Below, piece by piece: positions 12,331 through 23,490 of a DNA stretch of 64,000 bases. Position 1 is the stretch's first letter; each line of letters begins with the position of its first letter. Source of the stretch: Sepiola atlantica. Its lineage: Eukaryota; Mollusca; Cephalopoda; Sepiida; Sepiolidae. The DNA lies in NCBI GenBank assembly GCA_963556195.1, contig OY744537.1, positions 16,948,774 through 17,012,773 on the forward strand. Reading direction: 5' to 3'. The notes under the pieces were generated by a model that was not told where the DNA came from, did not search any database, and saw only the letters and a program-made list of their open reading frames with translations. The position numbers and the translations under genes were made by a program.

Positions 12331-14070
12331 GGGTTGCGTCCAATTCATTATCAGTAAAAAAAATATTGTGTACGGATGGCCAAAATGACACAACAACTTT
12401 CTTTTTATCCGTATTAATTTGAGACTTATTATAAAAGTCTGTTTTGATGTTTCAGAATATTTTTTTCAATTTTTTTTTTTTCATTTATTATAAAAAAAAA
12501 GTATTTCACAAGATTTTTTGGTATTTTTAAAAAATTCTTTTATTATAAAAAAATATTTCACAAGATTTTTTTGTCATTTATGTAAAAAAAATAAATATTT
12601 CACAAGATTTTTTTTGTATTTTGTATTACTTTGGTAAACTGAAATGAAACCAGCATTAAACATTAAATTAAAAAATAATGCAACACAGCATCTCGCAGAA
12701 TTTCTTCTGACCAAAATGTTTTAATAAGTAACTTGTAGTTACTGATAAAAATAAACTGTTTCACAAAAACTTAAAGTTTTAAGAAAAGTTTTTTTTTAGA
12801 AAGAATAAATAAAATTAATGCAACAGAGCATCTCGCTGAATTTGTTCTGAGCCGACTCTGCCTCTCCAAATAAATTCCGACAAATATGAGCTAAAGAGCG
12901 TATCTGAGGTACCAAACTTTCGGCGAAGTTTGTGTTTGGCCCTCATCTACATATTCTCAATTAATTGTGTATAGACTGTAGAATCATTAGGATTCACAAA
13001 ATTTCTTTTATGGACCACTACATCGTGGTCGTATACGCTACTGTCTACCTGTGATAAATTGACATATGCAGACCAACCATCGCTAATTATTCTACTGACA
13101 GGCATTATCCACTCTCTGATTATGGGAACAAGAGTCTCCCTTTTCCGATCGGCCACTTCCTTCAAGCAACAGCGACCCAATCGTCTCTCGACCACGCCAA
13201 ACACCCAGTGTTTTTTCTTCGCCAATGTCCTCTATGATATTTCCAATGATAAAACTTGCTTTTCTCTATTTCCACTTCTATCGGAATTCCATTATCTGAA
13301 ATACCCTCCACTCTTTGAAGGTTTCTGTCCAGAAATTGCGTGCATGCCTCCCTAAAACACTGCACCAATCGATTATGGTTACGTGGCTGAAACCAGTTTC
13401 TTCTATAATGTTTTTTAGCGGAAAATCTTTACTCCACAGATAAGTCACCAAAACAATTATTCTTAACGGGAGGTTGCTTTTCTCAAAAAAGAGTTTTTCC
13501 GTATTGAAAGTCGAAAATTGTTTTTTTGGACAACCCCATTTCCAACCATCACTGGATCTCGAATATTGTGTCAAGGAACAACTGACATGGCAGATTGCAC
13601 AACTACAAGCATTTGCTAACAAACGATGCTTTGTCAGCCAGGTTTCTGTCAAGTTGGAGTAATGATATGTCTTCAGTTCGTATGAAATCATTGTCATATA
13701 CTTCATTTATGATAGGAGCAGTAGCCATTATTAGAATATTATTCTTGGAAAATTACTAATGCTCGTTTCATTTCAGTTTACCTAAATCCTATTCTTGGAA
13801 AAAAAATCTTATGAAATACCTTTTTATAATAAATGAAAAAAATAAAATACAAAAAAATCTTGTGAAATACTTTCCTTATAATAAATGAAAAAATTAAAAT
13901 ACAAAAAAATCTTGTGAAATACTTTTTTATAATAAATGAAAAAAATAAAATACAAAAAAATCTTGTGAAATACTTTTTTTATAATAAATGAAAAAAATAA
14001 AATACTAAAAAGTTGTCATTTTGGCCATCCGTACACTATATTTTCTACCGATTTGACTTGGACGCAACCC
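12331..14070 (-). mobile_element. Merlin-type DNA transposon, decayed
   Basis: Imperfect terminal inverted repeats of about 60 bp start GGGTTGCGTCCAA at 12331 and at the right border (inverse, ending 14070), and share TGTACGGATGGCCAAAATG further in. Inside each TIR lie A/T-rich subterminal tandem units carrying CACAAGATTTTTT on the left and its inverse on the right. The core encodes an IS1016/ISXO2-like transposase on the - strand. A clean 8-9 bp target duplication is not visible; TTATGAA occurs on both sides but is offset by about 12 bp on the left. Confidence 0.75.
12947..13706 (-). pseudogene. Merlin/ISXO2-like DDE transposase pseudogene
   Basis: Reading the - strand, three frame segments together make one transposase. 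13706-13278 carries SSDGWKWGC, a helix-turn-helix-like stretch and TIIDWC. 13368-13162 carries CFREACTQFL and VEIEKSKF. 13225-12947 carries KKHWVFGVVERR, RIISDGWSAY, VHKRNFVNP and the IEN near the end. This order matches the DDE_Tnp_IS1595 family, the transposase of eukaryotic Merlin elements. At least two frameshifts separate the parts, and the usual EIDES motif reads EIEKS, so the first catalytic Asp appears replaced. Not functional as it stands. Confidence 0.8.
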
Positions 14071-14175
14071 TTATGAAATAGAACTTTGATGCGGCTATTT
14101 TAAAACAAGAGAAAATTAAGCTAAGACAAAGGGAAGTAATCCTAAAAAAGAGTTATCGCCCGTGAATTGTCAAAA
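14071..14175 (+). promoter_or_regulatory. Presumed FDX2 5' UTR/proximal promoter
   Basis: Only 105 bp separate the Merlin terminal repeat from the FDX2 start codon. No TATA box is evident. The 5' UTR and part of the promoter must fall here, or transcription begins inside the transposon. The start site cannot be read from the sequence. Confidence 0.35.
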
Positions 14176-14335
14176 ATGGCGCAGGCCATCCTTTCTCAGA
14201 GACTATTTTACCGGAGAAACTTAATTAAAGGTGCCTTTCGATATATTTATTTAACCAGATGTTTCTCTTTGCCAGGGATCAAAGCTCCCATATCTCATAT
14301 CCAGCCTTTAAGACGCGGATTTGTGTCTCCATCAT
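14176..14335 (+). CDS. FDX2: FDX2 exon 1: mitochondrial presequence
   Basis: First coding exon of mitochondrial ferredoxin-2. ATG at 14176 sits in AAAATGG, and an in-frame TTG lies 9 bp earlier but is not needed. The exon encodes residues 1-53 plus one base of codon 54. This stretch has nine Arg/Lys residues (for example RLFYRRNLIKGAFR) and no Asp or Glu, a classic matrix-targeting presequence. The donor is GTAAGTG at 14336, phase 1. The following intron is 12.2 kb and full of mobile elements. Presequences are poorly conserved, so exon 1 is assigned from position, charge, phase and strong splice donor rather than homology. It splices in frame to the exon at 26573. Confidence 0.8.
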
Positions 14336-15002
14336 GTAAGTGTAAAATCTTTAAACTATACCCTTGTTACGTAAACATTGGAATGTTGCTGTTGAATATT
14401 AGTTTGTGCTATTTACTAAATACCACATGGAAGCCTCGTTATGTTTTCAAGTGTAAAATGTAAATCAGTATCTTTTATTTGTATTTGTCTAAATTATAAA
14501 AGTAATAAGTTTCAAGCTGAGTCATAGAACGAACGTGTTTTTTTTGTTGTTTTTTTTAAGAAAAGGTATTAGTTAAGTAAAGTGACAACAAAACTTGACT
14601 GGATTCATGTTATTGCGTGTTTGAATTAAAAAAAAATTATTTTTATTTAGAGTTTCACTTTGAAAAGATAAGTTTATTATAATCGAGTTTATTTGCCCGC
14701 TTTCTAACCCCAGCAAGGTTAGACATGAAGTCAATGGAGCGGGAAGAGGGGTCACCTCTCCCAAAACGGGGCACTTTAAATGCGTGCAAAATTTACCGTG
14801 ATCTGACCCATCGGCATTCTCCGGTAGGTACGCCCGACAATAAACAAATCTCATCTTACAAGTGAGAAAGTAGTGCCGTAATGCCCCCTAGAACGGAACA
14901 GAATCTTACTTCTGATCCAAGGGGTCGGGCTCTTAGCAAGCCAAAATGGGCTAGACAGGAGCAGATACACCATTTTGAATCGTTACGAACAGTCAAATAG
15001 CC

Positions 15003-15428
15003 GGCACTTCTGTAGTATATATGAAGCAGCAGATTTTCTGTCCTTCTACTGAAAATAAAGGGAGGTAATTCAACCGGAAGTGATTTTTTTTAAAACATAA
15101 AACAAAAAATGCAAGACTGATTTGTTTTTGTGTAACAATTAACAATTTCTTTTTTTTATTATATGAAGTAAAAAAAATTTAAATAAAAAACACTAACCCT
15201 AACCCTAAGAAATCAGGCGGTGTGCCTGTAAAAAATCTATTGTTTTTTGCGTCTGGTTCATTAAATTACCAATGTCTCGAAGATTAATCTCCTTTAACTC
15301 CATTTTCTAAATACTAAATGCAACTTCCGGTGAATTCTGAATGAATGGTACTTGGAGAAAAAAAAAACGGAACTCTTCAATTTCGATTTCTTAATTGGCA
15401 GCTGCTTCATATATACTACAGAAGTGCC
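15003..15428. mobile_element. MITE with perfect 28-bp TIRs and 8-bp TSD
   Basis: The left terminus GGCACTTCTGTAGTATATAT begins a 28-bp block (15003-15030) that is exactly inverted at 15401-15428. An 8-bp direct repeat AAATAGCC flanks it at 14995-15002 and 15429-15436. A second inner inverted pair carries AACCGGAAGT near 15075 and its inverse near 15325. At 426 bp it has no transposase. An 8-bp duplication fits hAT-type elements, among others. Confidence 0.85.
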
Positions 15429-15651
15429 AAATAGCCTGCTAATCGAGAACACGTGTCCCTTTCGACTGTCGTAATTAAAATGCCGTCAACCGAGGCTACT
15501 ATGATAATGCTATGTCAACCTGTATTTTTCGCTTTTAACTAATCAACCTTGATTTGTTTGACCCCTAAAACTGGGATATAACATATGTATGATACAACTG
15601 TAACATGTTTTATGTTTCCCGCCAATGCTAAGCCAGTGCAATAATTTGTTG

Positions 15652-16006
15652 GAAATACAGTATTGATTTACTCCTCTCCAGGAGTTAGGCACAAGGCCAG
15701 TTTTTATCTTACTCCCACAAGTAAGGTGTGACCCAAGGTCGGGTCGGGAAAGTGGGGTTTAAAAATTGCCTGGGCAGCCCCGTCGGCATTCCCCGGTAGG
15801 GGCGCCTCAGGCAGTAAACAATACACTTACTCCTCCCCAAAGAGGGGAGGCAAAGCCTGGAAAGGTGGACCTCCCAAAACTGCACAGGACAGACCCATTG
15901 ACCGGCGTAAATCAAGACCCGAAGGCCAAGACAACACCAGTATGGGGTGCAGTATCCATCGGAACAGATACTACACTTTGATCTTAGCCAAAAGAGAAAT
16001 ACAGTA
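15652..16006 (-). mobile_element. U2 snRNA-headed SINE, copy 2, with 11-bp TSD
   Basis: The element itself is 15663-15995 on the - strand. It begins CTTTTGGCTAAGATC then AAAGTGTAGTATCTGTTC, a near-exact match to nucleotides early in U2 spliceosomal RNA apart from one extra A. The body shares CTGAGGCGCCCCTACCGGGG and GGAGGTCCACC with the other copies, and the 3' end reads CCTGGAGAGGAGTAAATCAA. An 11-bp direct repeat GAAATACAGTA flanks it at 15652-15662 and 15996-16006. Compared with copy 3 it lacks about 40 bases in the middle tail region. Confidence 0.88.
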
Positions 16007-16256
16007 GGTAGTATGTTTGAGGAATATATTTTGCCAAAGGAGAACATCTCGCAAAACCGTAATCCAAAGATAACTCTAGTGACAGCTGTTTCATCGCACG
16101 ATCTTACTGATGTGCGTCTAGTGTGAGAAAACGCAAAAGTGCCACTGATTATTGCAGCTATGCCTAGTCATCTTTTTCTGTTCTGACGGATGTTATAATG
16201 GTGGGGCTACTATGACAATTTTTTATTACATAAAAAAAAAAATGTATAAAAAGCTG

Positions 16257-17772
16257 GGGTATCTTTTACAATAATCCGCAGAGTCGCCAACGGGGTCCAA
16301 AAAAACGAACAAGAACGGGGTAAAAAAAAAAATATGCAACAAGTGAAGGTGAGCTACGTCGAAAATAGATATTTTCCTACTTACCTATGACATTTGTTTG
16401 TATTTTTACGTAGTATAAATGTTTGGGAATCTTTAATAATAGCCCTACAACTCGCGAGTCGGGTTGAAAAAAAGTTGTAGAACGTAGTCAAAAAAATGAA
16501 TATGCAACAAATAAATTCGACGTACGTAGACACTGGAGATTTTCCTAGTTATCTATTCCATTTGTTTGTATGTTTACGTAGGATAAATGGCTTTTTATTA
16601 GACATGAAAAAAGAAAAAAAAAATTTTCAAGTCATTTATTTAAAAAACAAAATGGCGTCATTAATTTTTGTTATCGGTGTCACGTGTGTGTGTTTTTTTT
16701 TTACCGGGACTCATAATCAAAGTGGCGTTTTTTTTTTTGGGGGGGGGGTTGCATTTTTGAAATGTAATTTTATGAAACGAACATTTTAACGATCATTTTG
16801 ATCACCGAATGAGCGCGCATGTCGTTACGTCATTGGAAGACCAGGGATGACTGTTGTTTTGCTTTGTTCTTTTGCTTGCCTGAAATATGAAAACTTGGGG
16901 TTTTGATTAGGCTTAGGGCTGGGTTTGGATTAGGGTTAGGTTTAGGTTAGGGTTTAGGGTTAGGGTTAGGGTTTAGGTTAGGGTTTAGGGTTAGGGGTTA
17001 GGGTTTAGGTTAGGGTTAGGGTTTAGGTTAGGGTTAGGGTTAGGACTGGGTTTAGGTTAGGGTTAGGCATTTTTTTAAGAAACAGGAAAAATAAACATTA
17101 CGGTGTGACGAATGAAAATAATATGTAAATAAAAGCACACTGACATGTAAATAAAAAGAAAATTATTTTATTCCTTTTGCTTAAAATGTAGTTTTGTTTT
17201 GTTCTTCTGCTTGGCTGAAAAATGCAAACATTGCGCTTTGACTATGAGTCCCAGTAAAAAACCAATTGAAACGAGACGAGACGAGAACGAGAGCGGCCAT
17301 TAATTTTTTTTTTTTCATTTCACGTAAGCTAAAACTATTAACTTATAGAAAATAGCACTTTTAACGGATTATAATCATTAATAACTGTCACAGTTAACTT
17401 GGAAATTCAGTTTTATCGGCTACGGTAACTTTTATTTGTTGTATATTTGTTTTTTCAGCGTTTTCGTTGTTGGGCTATTATTAAAAATACCCAAATGTTT
17501 TTTTTATTAGATGTAAAAAAAATTCTTGTTTTTATGGGCACGGATTTTTACTATAAAACCTCGTTACGATACCCCCCCCCCCCCCTGTCTTGTCCAATGT
17601 TCGTGTGACAAAAATATTGATTTCTAATAAATAGCAGTTGGAACGGTTTAAAAATACAAACAAATATTACAGATAAGTTGGAAAATAACTTTTATTGGCT
17701 ACAGTTACTTTTATTTGTTGTATATTTGTTTATATAGCGTTTTCACTCTGCGGATTATTGTAAAAGATACCC
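16257..17772. mobile_element. Inverted-repeat element carrying telomere-like repeats
   Basis: A perfect 28-bp inverted pair lies at 16257-16284 and 17745-17772 (begins GGGTATCTTTTACAATAATC). Further inverted pairs lie inside, for example around 16420 and 17480 (GGGCTATTATTAAA type) and around 16700 and 17250 (GGGACTCATAATCAAAG type), so the arms extend several hundred bases with gaps. No transposase frame is present. A flanking target duplication is not obvious. Confidence 0.65.
16929..17067 (+). repeat. Interstitial telomere-like (TTAGGG)n tract
   Basis: About 140 bp of TTAGGG, TTTAGG and related words in irregular order on the + strand, inside the inverted-repeat element. TTAGGG is the common animal telomere unit. 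The mixing of 5-, 6- and 7-base words argues for an old or non-telomerase origin. Confidence 0.8.
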
Positions 17773-19750
17773 AAAAGCTGAAATAATTTATTTTTCTTCA
17801 CTTTTTTTTAGAAGATCAACACCTAAGCGTTATTCATTCAGGGAATACGCTTTTTTTTTTTTTCTTGCACAGCGAGAGCGACACATTAGGAAAAATGCCC
17901 CCAGACCTATAATTAGCTTCGATTTATGGTAGCTTTATAAACTTCCTTGAATTTTAAACTTATTAAACAATAACGACGTACAATCGATTTTTTTTTTCAA
18001 AATACAGAAATAAGTGATGGAAAAATATAATTTTCTTGTAAAAATCTTTGCATCATTAAAAAAAAAAAAAAAAAGATTGAAGAAAACTACAATATAAAAA
18101 ATAAATAAATTACACGCTTTCCACTTCAGAAAAGTTAACGTGGTAATGGGGGTCAACTACCCCGAGGTCGTACTTTGGAAGGCTACAAAAATATCCGAGA
18201 ATGAACCTATCGCAAGTATCCCCATGACCCTCGTTAGGTCAAGTGATCTTCAGTAATACCCCCCCCCCCCCGAATCACCACCTTCATTGCGAAAAAGGAG
18301 ATAATGCTTAAGAGGATGACTGTACCTCATCTGCACAAGAATCTGATTGTTCAGTACAGACCCTAGGTTGCCAGAATGATGCCAAGCTGAAGTTTGACTG
18401 GTATGATAACTGGCCGAAACCAGATGATATTTTTTTTAAATTTTAGAATCTGATAAATTGTGTTACGTTGCAATTTGATTTCTAAAAAAGAAAGAGGAAT
18501 AATAATTAGCATTACAAAATTAAAATAAGAATTTTTACATTAAAAAATATGATTTTGTTTTTTTAAATCGGTACTTTTTAACTTTCTTGACTAAAGCAAT
18601 TTCGTTTTGGCTATTTTGTGTTTTTGTATTGCATATTACTATGGTTTTATGTTATTTGCTTTATCTTTAAAAAAGATAAGACTTTAACGAGAAAGATGAT
18701 TTTTTTTTTTAACTTGTTTTTTTTTTTTCATCTAAAGCTATTTTTCCTTGCATAAGTTTTTGACAGATTTATATGGAGATGCCCTGTGTGTCAAACATAC
18801 TTTTCAGGTCAAAATTAAAATTTAAGCAGATCATAATATTTCTGTAATTGTGGTCCCACAGAAATGCCAGTTTGGGTTAGTCTTTTTGTGTGAAAGAAGG
18901 CATGGCCTGTAGAGGCTATGCCAAGTAAAGTGGGGATGGGAACGAGCTGCACTCGTTTGCCAGTTTCTGTTGCATGGACAAACTAGTGGACGCTGGGTTC
19001 ATTTGGACATCGTTTCTAGCGGTGCTCAAACATGGGGGCAAAGGCATGGCCAGAGCGCATACATTCAGAGAGTGAGTGTTTTTCACAGAAAAAAAAACAC
19101 TTGCTTTCATTAACCTAAAAAAATCTTTTTAAACATTGTCCTCTTCTGTACAGACAAGTAAAAAAACAAAATCATACTTTGCGTTAAATAAATTGTTTTT
19201 AAAAAAATACAAAAGAATAATTGAACAAAAACAATTCCTTCCTAAAACAAAAAAAAACAAATTTATTGGAAAAAGAATGTTTTGAAAAATCATTGAATAG
19301 TTTCTGCTTTGTTGCTAACAGTCATACAATGTGAACATGATTCAAAATAAAAATTAGGCTACAAAAATAACTTAATATTGATAAGAAGCGAAATTGATCC
19401 AGTCAAGAAAGTTCAAAAGCACGAAAAGCTAAAATCAAGTAATCGTCCCATTTTAAGTAATTGTTTTCATGACTTCTACAGTTATAAATAAATTATTTTT
19501 GAAATAGATTTTGTGTGAGAAATATTAAGGGAAATAATTTTGTTTTTAAATTAAAAGAATGGACGCTTTTTTTTTTATAGAACTAATTTATATTCCAGTA
19601 AAAATAAATCATATAACAATTTAAACCAATTGAATTTTACTTAAAATATGTTATATTGTTTTTTAAATCAGCACGGTAAAAAATGAAAAAAAAATGAGTA
19701 AAATTAATTTAAACATTTTAGCTATTTAATAGAGGAGAGTAGAAAGTGGA
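17773..19750. other. Intron 1 AT-rich stretch without recognised features
   Basis: Contains a copy of the dispersed block also at 10535-10635 (about 18025-18125), a poly(C) run near 18260, and T-rich runs. No protein or RNA gene recognised. Confidence 0.45.
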
Positions 19751-20000
19751 CTAACTTGGGTTTACTTTCGGCAGCCTTGTAACTCTCGCTTCCCTTATTT
19801 TGTCTTTTAGTCCTCACATTCTATTAGTGATGTTTCTGACAAAGGGGAAGAATTGCTGTTTTCTGGGTCAGAATCTAACACTTGGCTAGTTTTCGACCTG
19901 GAAGTAGTTTTTTTTTTTTTTTTTTTTCCCCTAGCTTTTTACATCAAGTGGCTTCATGACTTGTCTGGAGCGACTCCCATAAAAAATAACTGAATAAAAA
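19751..20000 (+). mobile_element. SINE-like dispersed repeat, + copy
   Basis: Shares GATGTTTCTGACAAAGGGG and the segment around it with copies at about 27300-27510 (-) and 35041-35160 (-). It ends in the same 3' tail (ACATCAAGTGGCTTCATG, then TGTCTGGAGCGA) as LINE family B near 22600 and 45920. This fits a SINE that uses a LINE 3' end. Confidence 0.6.
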
Positions 20001-20625
20001 AAAATATATATACTGTTAAATTTAAAAGTGAAAGAATTTTAAATGTTGAAAAAACATTTTTTTTCAACATTTTTATTAATTTTAGTCATTTCAGTATTTA
20101 ATGATTGCTTTAAAAAAATCTGTTTTTTTTTTTAAATATTTGTTGCAGCAGTAAATTTAGAGTAATGCCCCTTGAACCATTTTCAAGTTATCTCCTTTGA
20201 ATTATACTGGCAATGAGTGAGAATGACTCTTCAGTTTTTGAAGTACAAAAAAGACTTGCTTTTACATGCAACTTTCAGATAGCTAGCCATTTCAGTATGG
20301 GACATTTTTGTCTACAGAATGTTTTTCAGACATCAAAATAAGTTGTTTGGTTTACACTCTCCATGTTTACCCTGGCAATTCATGCTTGCTCCGATTGTGT
20401 GTAGACCCTTTAACGTGGACTCTTTATTTTAGGAATTATGTCTGTTTATGTGTACCCTCATTTTCAAAGATCAAAGGGGAGAGAGTTAATTATGTATTGC
20501 TTAATTATATTATCATTTCGTTAGAGCATAAGCAATATGTGTTATTTCATTAAGACTCTTCCACCAAGACTCATGAGTTAGGCTTGTGACTTCATTTCTG
20601 TCCACATATCAACCTTTTCTCATGA

Positions 20626-21640
20626 TACAGCAGTGTCAGTACTTTGATCCCTACTGACTTTACCAACTACAGCAGTGTCAGTACTTTGATCCCTACTGAC
20701 TTTACCAACTACAGCAGTGTCAGTACTTTGATCCCTACTGACTTTACCAACTACAGCAGTGTCAGTACTTTGATCCCTACTGACTTTACCAACTACAGCA
20801 GTGTCAGTACTTTGATCCCTACTGACTTTACCAACTACAGCAGTGTCAGTACTTTGATCCCTACTGACTTTACCAACTACAGCAGTGTCAGTACTTTGAT
20901 CCCTACTGACTTTACCAACTACAGCAGTGTCAGTACTTTGATCCCTACTGACTTTACCAACTACAGCAGTGTCAGTACTTTGATCCCTACTGACTTTACC
21001 AACTACAGCAGTGTCAGTACTTTGATCCCTACTGACTTTACCAACTACAGCAGTGTCAGTACTTTGATCCCTACTGACTTTACCAACTACAGCAGTGTCA
21101 GTACTTTGATCCCTACTGACTTTACCAACTACAGCAGTGTCAGTACTTTGATCCCTACTGACTTTACCAACTACAGCAGTGTCAGTACTTTGATCCCTAC
21201 TGACTTTACCAACTACAGCAGTGTCAGTACTTTGATCCCTACTGACTTTACCAACTACAGCAGTGTCAGTACTTTGATCCCTACTGACTTTACCAACTAC
21301 AGCAGTGTCAGTACTTTGATCCCTACTGACTTTACCAACTACAGCAGTGTCAGTACTTTGATCCCTACTGACTTTACCAACTACAGCAGTGTCAGTACTT
21401 TGATCCCTACTGACTTTACCAACTACAGCAGTGTCAGTACTTTGATCCCTACTGACTTTACCAACTACAGCAGTGTCAGTACTTTGATCCCTACTGACTT
21501 TACCAACTACAGCAGTGTCAGTACTTTGATCCCTACTGACTTTACCAACTACAGCAGTGTCAGTACTTTGATCCCTACTGACTTTACCAACTACAGCAGT
21601 GTCAGTACTTTGATCCCTACTGACTTTACCAACTACAGCA
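20626..21640. repeat. 42-bp tandem array, about 24 near-identical copies
   Basis: The unit (TACAGCAGTGTCAGTACTTT, then GATCCCTACTGACTTTACCAAC) repeats about 24 times with no visible differences between copies. The period is divisible by three, so both strands remain open for over 330 codons (IPTDFTNYSSVSTL per unit on +, AVVGKVSRDQSTDT on -). No gene-like start, splice or conserved context, so I do not call a protein. Confidence 0.95.
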
Positions 21641-21970
21641 TGGCCTAAACGCACCCACTTCAATATTTAACACTTTTAGGTAGTCAGATAACAAGATAAT
21701 AGAGACAATTGCTAGCTCATGGTTTCTTGGGGATATACTATTCCTGTGTCGTTCCATTTCTATTTCCATGAAGAATGTATCCGTTTATAAAATATAAAAT
21801 TAAAAAAAACCCTTGTTTAAAAGGAAAACCCTATTTTAATCAATGACAAAGATATGTCAGATAAAGTTCTAAAAGATGGACTGAACAAAACGAGAAAGAT
21901 GTCTACCCCCGACCTATAGCAGTACGTGAAGAATTCTACATCAGAGAAGCCATCAATCCCATTCAACACC

Positions 21971-22064
21971 TGTGTAATAAGTGTAATATGTGTAATAAGT
22001 GTAATAAGTGTAATATGTGTAATAAGTGTAATAAGTGTAATATGTGTAATAAGTGTAAATATTT
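21971..22064. repeat. 9-bp tandem repeat (TGTAATAAG/TGTAATATG)
   Basis: About ten units of TGTAATAAG or TGTAATATG immediately before a LINE fragment. The alternation gives a loose 27-bp higher-order pattern. Confidence 0.9.
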
Positions 22065-22079
22065 ATAGTAGTGAGAGTA

Positions 22080-22560
22080 CATTAGTGTTATGCATTGAGT
22101 TTGTTGCTTTTCGTTTGTGCCGTAGAAGCATTGTCCGGAGAGTTCTGTTGCCCGGAAGAAATGCTGATGATTTAGTACTTGTCCGTGAAAACAATGGAAG
22201 ACCTTCCATGTTAAGTGAAAGACTTGGAGGAATACTATGGAAAGTAAAGGTCTGAAAGTGAATGTTACCAAGACCAAAGTGATGATCAGTGGTTGTAGTG
22301 TTGGAAAGCTCCATAAAAGAGGAAAAGTTCCCCTGCTCAGTTTGTGGAAAAGGAGAATTGGGTGCAATTCGATTATTTTGTGCTACTTGTAAGTATAAGG
22401 TACACAAGAAGTGCAATGGGATTACTGGTAAGTTGAGAAAGGATAACCAATTTGTTTGCAAGAAGTGTAAGACAATGGAGATGAATGAGAACTCAGATGT
22501 GGACAAAGTACATCTGTATGGCGAAGCTATTGAGATGTCCAGAAGTTTTACCTTGGCGTT
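22080..22560 (+). pseudogene. LINE family A fragment: RT end and zinc-knuckle tail
   Basis: Frame pieces read NADDLVLV (the RT active-site YADD-like box, here NADD), then, in another frame, CSVCGKGELGA, YKVHKKCNGI and FVCKKCK. The spaced Cys/His motifs form a PHD/zinc-ribbon-like tail. The copy is out of frame in places and is broken by a family B LINE inserted at about 22561. Confidence 0.75.
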
Positions 22561-23490
22561 TTTTTTTTTGTTTTTTTTTCATATATATTAATGTAAATCG
22601 CTCCAGACAAGGCATGAAGCCACTTAATGTAAGAAGCTAACAAGAATGAAATATGATTATCGCAAAGACAGGAGATGCCTATTGGCTTTAGTCTTGAAAA
22701 GACCAAGGTTATTGGTAGGAGGAAAACAGTCAGCAGGAAGAGAGTTCAACAAGCCTGCAGTTCTTGGAAAGAAGCTACTGGAATAGGAAGCTGTATTTAC
22801 GATGAGTTATAAAAACAGAGAATTGATGGAGACCACTAGACCAGCGAGTCAAAAGAAGCAGGAAATACATCACACAATTCCGAAGAACACGTGCCATAAT
22901 AGTATTTATAGAAAAAACTGAGACTAGTAACATCACGTCTGTGAAAGAGAGGGTGCAGAGAAGAAGAAAGGGTGAGACCAATCAAATTACAGATACGTTT
23001 CTGCACCTTATCAAGAACCCTCAAATGGGACAGAGATTCATCAGCCCAAATTTGACAACAGTACTCCATACATGGTCTGATAGTAGATTTGTAGAGATAG
23101 AGAATAGCCTCAGGTGTGTTAAAGTGTTTGAAGCGATAGAGAGAACCGACTTTACGAGAAGCAGAAAGAGCAATTGATCTAATGTATAAACTCCAAGAAA
23201 GATTTGATGAGTGAGAAAGACCAAAAAGTTTCAGAGTCCATTTCTCCCCAAGAGTAGAGGCATCCATGAGAATCTCTGGAAGAAAAGGGACATGCCTACG
23301 ATTGAAAGACACAAGCTGAGTCTGAACAGGATTAAACGAAACCAGCTATTTTGTACCCCAATCCACAACTGAACTCAGGTCAACTTCTAGATCAGATGTA
23401 TATTTCAACTGATCCGAGAGAGATGGGCAAGAAGCAACACCAGAATAGAGAGTGGTATCATCAGCTTTGATGTTAATTTTCTGAATATCA
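22561..23490 (-). pseudogene. LINE family B fragment inserted in LINE A
   Basis: On the - strand, from 23490 down: ADDTTLYSGVAS (RT active-site region), QLVSFNRRHVPFLPEIL, LSWSLYIRSIALSASRKVGS, ILYLYKSTIRPCMEYCCQIW, DKVQKRICNLIG, then NSLPADCFPPTNN and NRHLLSLR followed by stop. The 3' untranslated tail includes CATTAAGTGGCTTCATGCC, then an A-rich end (T-rich on + at 22561). There is a stop at about 23358 and one or more frame changes. It is the most complete family B copy here. Confidence 0.8.

Noticed and set aside
14167..14175. Earlier TTG start for FDX2
   Set aside because: ATG at 14176 is the first ATG in frame and in a good context; no reason to use a non-AUG start.
15709..16047. 112-codon frame on the - strand
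   Set aside because: It is an accidental frame through the U2-headed SINE.
20620..21663. 334- and 347-codon open frames on opposite strands
   Set aside because: Products of the 42-bp array; both strands open because 42 is a multiple of three and all units are identical.
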